Under the pieces are notes generated by a model that had not been told where the DNA came from, did not search any database, and saw nothing but the letters and a program-made list of their open reading frames with translations. This document shows, piece after piece, positions 1 to 4,861 of a stretch of DNA of 9,399 bases (within the stretch, counting starts at the first letter, position 1; the number at the start of each line of letters is the position of its first letter). Position numbers and translations under genes: made by a program. Source of the DNA: Armatimonadota bacterium (lineage in GTDB: Bacteria > Armatimonadota > JAAZEB01); contig DUUU01000398.1 of assembly GCA_012841485.1 (NCBI GenBank), forward strand, positions 1-9,399. The letters run 5' to 3'.

Positions 1-116
1 AAGTGACGCCAGTGGATCTGGATGCCCTTCGTGTCAAGCATCCCACCGATCGGATAGACCTCGTCATAATCCTGCACATACTGCATGACTGCGAGGCCCA
101 TCTGCTTCAGGTTGCT
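1..116. repeat. Direct repeat, copy A: 116-bp block identical to 896-1011
   Basis: Bases 1-116 match 896-1011 with no difference by my hand comparison, at an offset of 895. The block covers the same codons of the two prepilin genes. The identity may continue leftward beyond the window. To the right of 116 the two genes still align without indels but differ at about 22 of 124 positions. Confidence 0.95.
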
Positions 117-242
117 CTGGCAGGTGCTCTTGCGCGCGTTCTCGCGCGCTCGGGCGAAGACAGGGAGGAGGATGGCTGCCAGGATGGCTATGATCGCGAT
201 CACCACTAGCAGCTCGATCAGGGTGAACCCAGTTCGTCTCAT
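1..242 (-). CDS. DUF1559-like type II/IV prepilin-like protein, partial (3' end outside window)
   Basis: The minus-strand frame reads from an ATG at 242 off the left edge, giving 80 full codons. The N-terminus is a type III prepilin leader: MRRTG, then [20 protein letters not shown], with cleavage expected after the Gly and the conserved Glu at +5. [12 protein letters not shown] segment, the SNLKQMGLA helix and [10 protein letters not shown] follow, as is usual for these short pseudopilins. A GGGAGG ribosome site lies 5 nt upstream of the ATG at 242. An ATG at 245 is in frame but only 2 nt from that site, so I prefer 242. Such proteins are membrane-anchored and handled by prepilin peptidase, but their cargo or surface role is mostly unknown. 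It is a paralogue of the gene at 505-1164 and has the same orientation. The C-terminal half is not visible, so the H-x9-DG motif cannot be checked. Confidence 0.88.
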   Translation of the reverse strand, partial: MRRTGFTLIELLVVIAIIAILAAILLPVFARARENARKSTCQSNLKQMGLAVMQYVQDYDEVYPIGGMLDTKGIQIHWRH

Positions 243-310
243 CATCGCCTCCCGATGCCCCATGGTTCATGTGGGCACTCCATTGCCGACCATCTTCGTT
301 GTCTAGAGAC

Positions 311-332
311 CGGTTCCTTCCCTATGCTGACG
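311..332 (-). promoter_or_regulatory. Shared upstream motif of prepilin gene, copy A (ATAGGnAAGGAACCG)
   Basis: On the minus strand this site reads CGTC, two bases, CATAGGGAAGGAACCG. The same string with two substitutions and one base fewer lies upstream of the second prepilin gene at 1204-1224. The distance to the start codon differs (about 69 versus 40 nt), which argues against a translation signal and for a promoter or operator. The ATAGG part could be a -10 region, or GGAACC could be an ECF-type -35 element. Neither reading can be settled from two sites. Confidence 0.45.
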
Positions 333-456
333 TCTCCGTTTTCGGATGCGCGGCCCGTGGTTCACCGGGCGCCGCGGTCGCTCCATGGCGGGCAACTTCC
401 CCGGCGCCAGGCCCGAGGCGGCGTTCCGAGTTCTCCCCTACAACCTGCGCGGAGAG

Positions 457-484
457 GGGCGGGAGACGGCAGACACTCCCGCCC
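457..484 (-). terminator. Stem-loop after prepilin gene (candidate terminator)
   Basis: A perfect 9-bp GC-rich stem (457-465 paired with 476-484, GGGCGGGAG with CTCCCGCCC) encloses a 10-nt loop and begins 21 nt beyond the stop codon of the minus-strand gene at 505. There is no T-tract on the minus-strand side, so it may stabilise the 3' end or act with Rho rather than be a classical intrinsic terminator. Confidence 0.45.
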
Positions 485-504
485 ACGCGACGTGCGCTTC
501 CGCG

Positions 505-1164
505 TCACTTCTTATTCGGATCCCACAGGTTGACGGGGGTCACATCCGTGCCATGCCGCAGCCACTTGACATGGCCATCGCAGAAGACGTAGTTGGCGCC
601 CTCCATGTGCCGGTCGGCCACGATGCTCGCGGCGACGTAGGAGGGGTCCGGCACCCGGTTCGAGGGATAGGCCGGCCAGTCGGAGGTGCTGCGCCGCTCG
701 GCCACGGCGACGCAATCCGCCGGGCGCGCCATGCTTGCCATATCGACCGCGGTGCCCCAGGACATCACCAGGTTGTTGCACCCGTAGGAGCCGGCCAGCG
801 CCGGCGCGCCGAGACCGGGCTGTGCCGCTGCGTATTCGTACTGACCCATGCTCGGGCACTTGAAGACCCCTTCGTTCTTGATGTAGGGGTAGATCAAGTG
901 ACGCCAGTGGATCTGGATGCCCTTCGTGTCAAGCATCCCACCGATCGGATAGACCTCGTCATAATCCTGCACATACTGCATGACTGCGAGGCCCATCTGC
1001 TTCAGGTTGCTGGCGCAGTTACTCTTGCGCGCGTTCTCGCGCGCTCGGGCAAAGACAGGGAAGAGGATCGCTGCAAGGATCGCTATGATCGCTATGACCA
1101 CGAGCAACTCAATCAACGTAAACCCGCTTCGCCTTATTGTCTCCTTATGCTCCTTGGCTAACAT
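505..1164 (-). CDS. DUF1559-like prepilin-like protein with H-x9-DG motif
   Basis: This encodes a complete 219-residue protein. Residues 1-14 ([14 protein letters not shown]) form a basic prepilin leader cut before F15, with E19 at the +5 position, and residues 15-34 form the hydrophobic helix. [11 protein letters not shown] and [22 protein letters not shown] follow. The C-terminal part contains H186-x9-D196-G197 inside the block [12 protein letters not shown], the hallmark of the short DUF1559/H-X9-DG pseudopilins that are expanded in Planctomycetes and Armatimonadota. A GGAGGA ribosome site lies 7 nt before ATG 1164. A GTG at 1167 is in frame but too close to it. Eight or so large families of paralogues per genome are common for this type (general knowledge), and the left neighbour is one. 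The protein should be inserted in the inner membrane and processed by PilD-type peptidase. The specific function is unknown. Confidence 0.92.
   Translation of the reverse strand: MLAKEHKETIRRSGFTLIELLVVIAIIAILAAILFPVFARARENARKSNCASNLKQMGLAVMQYVQDYDEVYPIGGMLDTKGIQIHWRHLIYPYIKNEGVFKCPSMGQYEYAAAQPGLGAPALAGSYGCNNLVMSWGTAVDMASMARPADCVAVAERRSTSDWPAYPSNRVPDPSYVAASIVADRHMEGANYVFCDGHVKWLRHGTDVTPVNLWDPNKK
896..1011. repeat. Direct repeat, copy B: identical to 1-116
   Basis: This is the second copy of the 116-bp identical block, within codons roughly 52-89 of the prepilin gene at 505-1164. See copy A at 1-116 for the comparison. The boundary at 1011/1012 is abrupt: the next three bases all differ between the two genes. 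Confidence 0.95.
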
Positions 1165-1203
1165 CACTACTCCTCCAGAAACCCTCTTCGCCCTTCTAAG
1201 AAG

Positions 1204-1224
1204 CGGTTCCTTCCTATACGGACG
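1204..1224 (-). promoter_or_regulatory. Shared upstream motif of prepilin gene, copy B (ATAGGnAAGGAACCG)
   Basis: On the minus strand this reads CGTCCGTATAGGAAGGAACCG without interruption apart from flanks, ending 40 nt before ATG 1164. It matches the site at 311-332 upstream of the paralogue. TATAGG could serve as a -10 element with transcription starting inside or just after AAGGAACC. No clear TTGACA-like -35 box is visible. Confidence 0.45.
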
Positions 1225-1392
1225 CCCGACCCGCTGCCTCCCTGGAGCGTCATCGGTGTCGATTGTTGTTAGGGAGTGAGCGGGCAGTTGGACCGGGGCG
1301 TGGTGAGCGCCAAGTGAAATAGCACAAAGATGTGGTAGGTACCCGGTGCAGGGGTGGCGAACATGACCGCATGCAAGACAAGGCGCCTATCA

Positions 1393-1497
1393 TCAGGTGC
1401 CCGGCAGGCGTGCTTGCGCCGGGAGCACGAGGCATAGGTGCGAAAGCAGCTTGCAAGAGCCGGCGCAGATACACTGCCAAAACCACAACCGACACCG
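1393..1497. repeat. 105-bp dispersed repeat, copy 1
   Basis: This block matches 3525-3629 in the same orientation, offset 2132, with only six substitutions (at 1402, 1406, 1409, 1411, 1448 and 1451) and no indel. The last 46 bases are identical. An 8-bp inverted pair, TGCGCCGG at 1415-1422 and CCGGCGCA at 1460-1467, encloses 37 nt and is unchanged in both copies, suggesting a conserved folded core. Both copies are intergenic and flank the hisH-hisF pair. I do not recognise the family. It could be a structured RNA, a short non-autonomous element or a small peptide gene. Confidence 0.85.
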
Positions 1498-1502
1498 CAA
1501 TA

Positions 1503-1512
1503 CCACAGGGCC
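1503..1512. repeat. Left flanking direct repeat (candidate target-site duplication)
   Basis: CCACAGGGCC occurs here and again at 1752-1761, immediately outside the two arms of the palindromic element. Perfect 10-bp direct repeats at both edges are what target duplication by a transposase would leave. Confidence 0.6.
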
Positions 1513-1751
1513 TGGGATTCCGACATAAGGAGAAGGCCGCGCGCACGCGCGGAGCTCGAAGCTCTGCGCTGCTTTCCGGCAAAGCCCATTCGGGGCTTCT
1601 CCTCCCAGCCCCCCCCTGTTTTGAGATATCTGGGAGTATCCCCAGCCCAGCCCGGCAGGGCTTCGCTCGCAAGCAGCGCGGTGATTTATCGCCGCGCGCC
1701 GAGTTGCGCGCTGCCTCCGAGGCTTCGGATTCCCTTATGTCGGGATCTCAG
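1513..1751. mobile_element. MITE-like nested palindromic element (239 bp, no coding capacity)
   Basis: Terminal arms are 1512-1530 and 1733-1751. They match as inverted repeats at 17 of 19 positions, and both mismatches become G-U pairs if transcribed, so the arm would fold as a 19-bp stem. Nested inside are a second inverted pair, 1566-1586 with 1659-1679 (about 16 of 21), and an inner perfect 7-bp pair, CTCCCAG 1602-1608 with CTGGGAG 1630-1636. Smaller hairpins occur within: CCGCGCG-CA-CGCGCGG near 1536-1551 and GCGCGC at 1694-1699 and 1706-1711. CCACAGGGCC directly flanks both ends. No transposase is encoded, so a transposase would have to act from elsewhere. A large structured RNA is the alternative. 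The family is unknown to me. Confidence 0.6.
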
Positions 1752-1761
1752 CCACAGGGCC
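1752..1761. repeat. Right flanking direct repeat (candidate target-site duplication)
   Basis: CCACAGGGCC is identical to 1503-1512. It is followed by GCCGGCAGGGGC-type sequence that resembles what follows copy 2 of the 105-bp repeat near 3631, as expected if the element between the direct repeats is an insertion. Confidence 0.6.
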
Positions 1762-1980
1762 GGCAGGGGCGGAGCCCCCCGGAGGCGAATACTCACTCTG
1801 CCGGCGTGGCCGAACCGCAATGGGACCGGACGGACGGTTCCCTGCCAGCGCGAACCCAAACCCGTACCAAACCCCTGTGTTCGCCCTGGCGCGTGCGTTT
1901 GCCCGGGGACGGCTGGCAGGCGAGGCGCTGGTACCGCATCGCCCCCATCAGGCGGGGGCTTGGCCAGGCATGGAGTAGCG

Positions 1981-2604
1981 ATGATTGCGATTGTGGACTA
2001 CCGAGCCGGGAACCTGACGAGTGTTCTCCTGGCGTTGGAGCATCTGGGGGTGCCGAGCGAGATCACCAGCGACCCGGCGAAGATTCTCGCCGCGGAGCGC
2101 GTGGTCTTCCCCGGTGACGGCGCGGCCGGGGAGTCGATGCGGAACCTGCGCGAGCTGGGGCTGATCGAGACGCTGCGCGCCGTGGTGGAGCGCGGCACGC
2201 CCTTCTTCGGCATTTGCATCGGGATGCAGATCCTCTTCGACTTCTCCGAGGAGAACGACGGCGTGGCGTGCCTCGGGTTCGTGCCCGGGCGGGTGACGCG
2301 CTTCCAGCCTGCGGAGCGGGCGGTGAAGATCCCCCAGATGGGCTGGAACGCGGTGCGCTTCCGGCAGAGCCACCCGCTCTTCGCGGGCATTGAGGATGAG
2401 AGCGAGTTCTACTTCATCCACAGCTACTACCCCGTTCCGGCGGATCCGGCGCACTGCTACGGCGAGACAGAGTACGCGGGCGTGTGCTTTGCCTCTGCCG
2501 TGGGCAAGGGCAACCTCTTCGCCACTCAGTTCCACCCCGAGCGCTCGGGACGCATCGGGCTGAGAATGCTGCGCAACTTCACGGAGTGGGACGGACGATG
2601 CTGA
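1981..2604 (+). CDS. hisH: Imidazole glycerol phosphate synthase, glutaminase subunit HisH
   Basis: This 207-residue protein is of usual length for HisH, the class I glutamine amidotransferase that supplies ammonia to HisF in the fifth step of histidine biosynthesis, linked to purine recycling through AICAR. It opens with MIAIVDYRAGNLTSV. The nucleophile is C79 in FFGICIGMQ, and the rest of the triad is H185 and E187 in QFHPERS. PQMGWN (118-123) and FYFIHSYYP (143-151) are family signatures. The oxyanion-strand motif reads P44-G-D-G-A instead of the common PGVGA. The start is ATG 1981 with GGAG at 1972-1975. The frame is open upstream to 1438 but that text is not protein-like. It overlaps hisF by 7 nt, so translation is probably coupled and the subunits made 1:1. 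No other his gene is in the window. Confidence 0.97.
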   Translation: MIAIVDYRAGNLTSVLLALEHLGVPSEITSDPAKILAAERVVFPGDGAAGESMRNLRELGLIETLRAVVERGTPFFGICIGMQILFDFSEENDGVACLGFVPGRVTRFQPAERAVKIPQMGWNAVRFRQSHPLFAGIEDESEFYFIHSYYPVPADPAHCYGETEYAGVCFASAVGKGNLFATQFHPERSGRIGLRMLRNFTEWDGRC

Positions 2605-3377
2605 CCAAGAGAATCATCCCTTGCCTGGACGTGCGCAACCGCAAGGTGACCAAGGGCGTGAGGTTCCAGGGGAACGTGGACCTGGGCGACCCCATTGAGA
2701 TGGCCGTGGCCTACAGCGAGGGCGGCTGCGACGAGCTGGTCTTCTATGACATCACTGCGTCGGCGGAGCGCCGCCCCATTGACATCGGCATGGTGCGTGA
2801 GGTGGCGAAGGTGGTGCACATCCCCTTCGCTGTTGGCGGCGGCATCGAGACGCTCGACGATATGTACCGCGTGCTCCTGGCCGGCGCCGAGAAGGTCTCC
2901 GTAAACTCGCTGGCGGTGAAGAACCCCGGGATCATCGCCGAGGGCGCCAGGGCGTTTGGCTCGCAGTGCATCGTCCTTGGCATGGACCCCGTGAGCGTCG
3001 CCGATCGCTCCCGCTTCCCCAGCGGCTACGAGGTTACCATCCGCGGCTTCCGCGAGCGGACGGGAATGGACGCCCTGGAGTGGGCCAAGCGCGCCGAGGA
3101 CCTGGGCGTGGGCGAGATCGTCGTGAACTCCGTGGATGCCGACGGCACGCGTGCTGGCTTCGAGCTGACGCTCACGTCGCTCATCTCGACGAACGTGCAC
3201 ATTCCCGTCGTCGCCTCCGGGGGCGCGGGCGTGCCACAGCACCTGGTGGACGTCTTCACCAAGGGGCATGCGGACGCCGCCATCGTCGCCAGTATGACGC
3301 ACACCGGCGAGTACACCATCGCCGCCATCAAGGCGGAGCTGGACGCGGCGGGGATCCCTGTCCGGAAGAAGTGGTAA
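2598..3377 (+). CDS. hisF: Imidazole glycerol phosphate synthase, cyclase subunit HisF
   Basis: This 259-residue (beta/alpha)8 barrel is of standard length. HisF uses ammonia channelled from HisH to convert PRFAR into imidazole glycerol phosphate and AICAR. The catalytic acids are in place: D11 in RIIPCLDV and D130 in VLGMDP. Phosphate-binding glycine motifs are visible as FAVGGGI (78-83 region) and VASGGAG (205-211), and YEVTIRGFRERTG and NSVDADGT are typical of the family. ATG 2598 lies inside the last codons of hisH (sharing ATGCTGA), with GGAG 11 nt before it inside the hisH reading frame. A long hairpin follows at 3456-3493. The DYRAGN-type HisH and NSVDADGT-type HisF resemble, from memory, variants seen in Desulfobacterota-like lineages. 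Confidence 0.98.
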   Translation: MLTKRIIPCLDVRNRKVTKGVRFQGNVDLGDPIEMAVAYSEGGCDELVFYDITASAERRPIDIGMVREVAKVVHIPFAVGGGIETLDDMYRVLLAGAEKVSVNSLAVKNPGIIAEGARAFGSQCIVLGMDPVSVADRSRFPSGYEVTIRGFRERTGMDALEWAKRAEDLGVGEIVVNSVDADGTRAGFELTLTSLISTNVHIPVVASGGAGVPQHLVDVFTKGHADAAIVASMTHTGEYTIAAIKAELDAAGIPVRKKW

Positions 3378-3455
3378 CTGAGCGCCTCGGGAGCGCGGGC
3401 ATGAGCCAGCGGCATGTTGGCCGGGTGGCGCACGCGCCCGCCCTGCGCGGGGACG

Positions 3456-3493
3456 TCTGGCCCGAAGTATTCTGGTGAATACTTCGGGCTAGG
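3456..3493. terminator. Strong stem-loop downstream of hisF (candidate terminator)
   Basis: A perfect 13-bp inverted repeat, GCCCGAAGTATTC (3460-3472) and GAATACTTCGGGC (3477-3489), has a 4-nt TGGT loop. It extends outward by about four more pairs if G-U pairs are allowed. It starts about 80 nt after the hisF stop. There is no T-run on either side, so it may end transcription with help, protect the 3' end, or be part of the neighbouring repeat. Confidence 0.6.
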
Positions 3494-3524
3494 GCCGTGT
3501 GCCGTAGATCACATCCCGTCATGG

Positions 3525-3629
3525 TCAGGTGCCGGGCGGGTGCGCTTGCGCCGGGAGCACGAGGCATAGGTGCGAAAGCGGCCTGCAAGAGCCGGCGCAG
3601 ATACACTGCCAAAACCACAACCGACACCG
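3525..3629. repeat. 105-bp dispersed repeat, copy 2
   Basis: This is the second copy of the 1393-1497 repeat, same orientation, 99 of 105 positions identical. The 8-bp inverted pair is at 3547-3554 and 3592-3599. Similarity probably continues weakly to about 3655, where GCCGGCAAGGGC and AGCCCTCC correspond to sequence found beyond the palindromic element near copy 1. Confidence 0.85.
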
Positions 3630-3853
3630 ATGCCGGCAAGGGCAGCCCTCCAAGGCAATCCACCGATGCAGGGCTGCTGGGGGGTGGCTGGGGAGCGTTC
3701 CCCTCACCTGGCGGCGACCGTGCGAGCGCCACAGAGAGCAGGAAGGAGCGGCCGGGCATCGAAATCGATGGAAAGCGCCGCGCACGCAGGGTGGCGCAGT
3801 GCCGGCCTGTCGCCACGGAGGGCCGGCCCGGCTCTCATGGTTCGGGGGGACTG

Positions 3854-4843
3854 ATGGCCGACGACATCACCATCCACTCTCTTGCTGAGACCGAGAGGAC
3901 GCCCGCAGAGCTTGCCCAGCTGTTCAACACCGCCTTTGGCGAGTATGAGGGCGTCGTCTACTTCACGCCAGAGACAATGGCGTGGTATGTGGCGCGCCCC
4001 GGTCTTGGACGCGAACACACCTTTGTTGCGTTGGCGGGTGATCAGCTCATTGGCGGAGTGATGGTCACCTGCGCCCCGGTGGTTTTGGGGGGCGAGCCGA
4101 TCTCTTGCGGGATCATCGATTCGGTGATGACTTTGCCGACCTGGCGCCGGCGAGGAGTTGCCACCCGCCTGATGGAGCACGCGCTCGCCTGGATGCGCGA
4201 AGCGGGGCTTGAGTCCAGCCTGCTTTTTACCGTGCCGCACTCCAACGGACACCGCATCTATACGCGCCTCGGCTATATCGAGCGTGCCACTGTCAGCTAC
4301 TACTTCGCCCTTCCGGCGCCTCGAGGCAAGGCCGACCCACGCCTGCGCGCCGCCGTGCCCGGCGAGGAAGAGCGCGTGCGCGCTCTGCTCAACACCTGGC
4401 TTCGCGAGAGCGATGGCTATGTGCCGGTGGATCCGGGGCTCTGGCGATGGCGTCGCGAGGAGCGCCCTCACGAGCTGCCCTGTTCCGTCTTCGTTCTGGA
4501 GGAGGCCGGCCAGATCCGAGCCACGGGGGCGCTCTGCACCACCCGGGTTCAGCTTAGTAGCCGCCCCCTGGACCTCGTGGTGCTCACCGACATCGCCGGA
4601 GACAGCCCAGAAACGCGCGAGGAGATGGTTCGGGCGCTCCTGCGTCGCGTGCCGCCCGGGTATGGCGTGGGAATGCTTGCCGGCTCGCACGATCCGGTGC
4701 TGCGTGCCCTGGGGGAGAAGCTGGGCATGTCTTGTCAGGACGAGGTCGCGATGGTGATTCCTTTTCACCCGCGTGCCGAGGGACTTCTGGACCGCCAGCC
4801 GACTGGGTGGTACACGCTCGCCGAGTCGCTGATCGGCGTCTGA
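3854..4843 (+). CDS. GNAT family N-acetyltransferase, two-domain (Eis/YkkB-like layout)
   Basis: The protein has 329 residues, about twice a single GNAT domain. Residues 1-150 form a full GNAT fold. The acetyl-CoA pyrophosphate loop is in VMTLPTWRRRGVATRLM (91-107), R99-R100-G101-V-A being the R/Q-x-x-G-x-A motif, and motif B is NGHRIYTRLGY (131-141). Residues ~165-315 look like a second, degenerate acetyltransferase domain (for example RAAVPGEEERVRALL and WRWRREE) without an obvious CoA loop, as in Eis-type proteins. GNATs of this kind acetylate amines of small molecules or proteins. The substrate here cannot be told. ATG 3854 is preceded by a GGGGGGA run and starts at the domain border. The next gene begins 18 nt after its stop, so the two may form an operon. 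Confidence 0.85.
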   Translation: MADDITIHSLAETERTPAELAQLFNTAFGEYEGVVYFTPETMAWYVARPGLGREHTFVALAGDQLIGGVMVTCAPVVLGGEPISCGIIDSVMTLPTWRRRGVATRLMEHALAWMREAGLESSLLFTVPHSNGHRIYTRLGYIERATVSYYFALPAPRGKADPRLRAAVPGEEERVRALLNTWLRESDGYVPVDPGLWRWRREERPHELPCSVFVLEEAGQIRATGALCTTRVQLSSRPLDLVVLTDIAGDSPETREEMVRALLRRVPPGYGVGMLAGSHDPVLRALGEKLGMSCQDEVAMVIPFHPRAEGLLDRQPTGWYTLAESLIGV

Positions 4844-4861
4844 CGCGGAGTCGCTAAGTTT

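Larger units (their letters stand above)
246..504. other. Intergenic region between the two prepilin genes
   Basis: These 259 bases separate two minus-strand prepilin genes. They hold the presumed promoter of the left gene (motif at 311-332) and a stem-loop just after the right gene (457-484). The remainder is GC-rich and shows no convincing coding frame or repeat. Short open frames here have no ribosome site and no recognisable protein. Confidence 0.7.
1165..1980. other. 816-bp non-coding region with repeats, upstream of hisH and of a prepilin gene
   Basis: This is divergent intergenic DNA. From left to right it holds the prepilin upstream motif (1204-1224), copy 1 of a dispersed 105-bp repeat (1393-1497), and a 239-bp nested palindrome with flanking direct repeats (1513-1751). 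Then comes a short GGGGC-GGA-GCCCC hairpin near 1767-1779. A 6-bp hairpin (1941-1946 with 1954-1959) lies 12 nt before the hisH ribosome site. Open frames cross the region on the plus strand (1332-2117 and 1438 into hisH) and on the minus strand, but they read low-complexity Arg/Pro/Ala-rich text with no family resemblance and no ribosome sites. I call none of them. Confidence 0.75.
3378..3853. other. 476-bp non-coding region between hisF and GNAT gene
   Basis: This region contains the hisF downstream stem-loop (3456-3493), copy 2 of the 105-bp repeat (3525-3629), and an 8-bp inverted pair, GCAGCCCT 3642-3649 with AGGGCTGC 3670-3677. Near 3694-3707 a small GGGGA-GCGT-TCCCC hairpin is present. 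The frame of the acetyltransferase is open back to 3497 but upstream of 3854 reads Arg/Gly/Ala-rich sequence without domain character. I see no gene here. Confidence 0.75.

Noticed and set aside
346..1161. 271-codon plus-strand open frame
   Set aside because: It is antisense to the prepilin gene, and its resemblance to the frame at 3-209 only reflects the 116-bp duplication.
1393..1497. The 105-bp repeat as an integron attC site or IS end
   Set aside because: No attC-type core sites (GTTRRRY and its complement) and no integrase or transposase are present; the inverted pair is internal, not terminal.
1438..1980. N-terminal extension of hisH in the same open frame (388 codons in all)
   Set aside because: The extension covers the palindromic element and reads Arg/Pro-rich text. 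ATG 1981 has a ribosome site and gives the standard HisH N-terminus and length.
3497..3853. N-terminal extension of the acetyltransferase frame
   Set aside because: It translates the dispersed repeat and GC-rich spacer, with no domain character. ATG 3854 is at the GNAT border with a purine-rich site before it.
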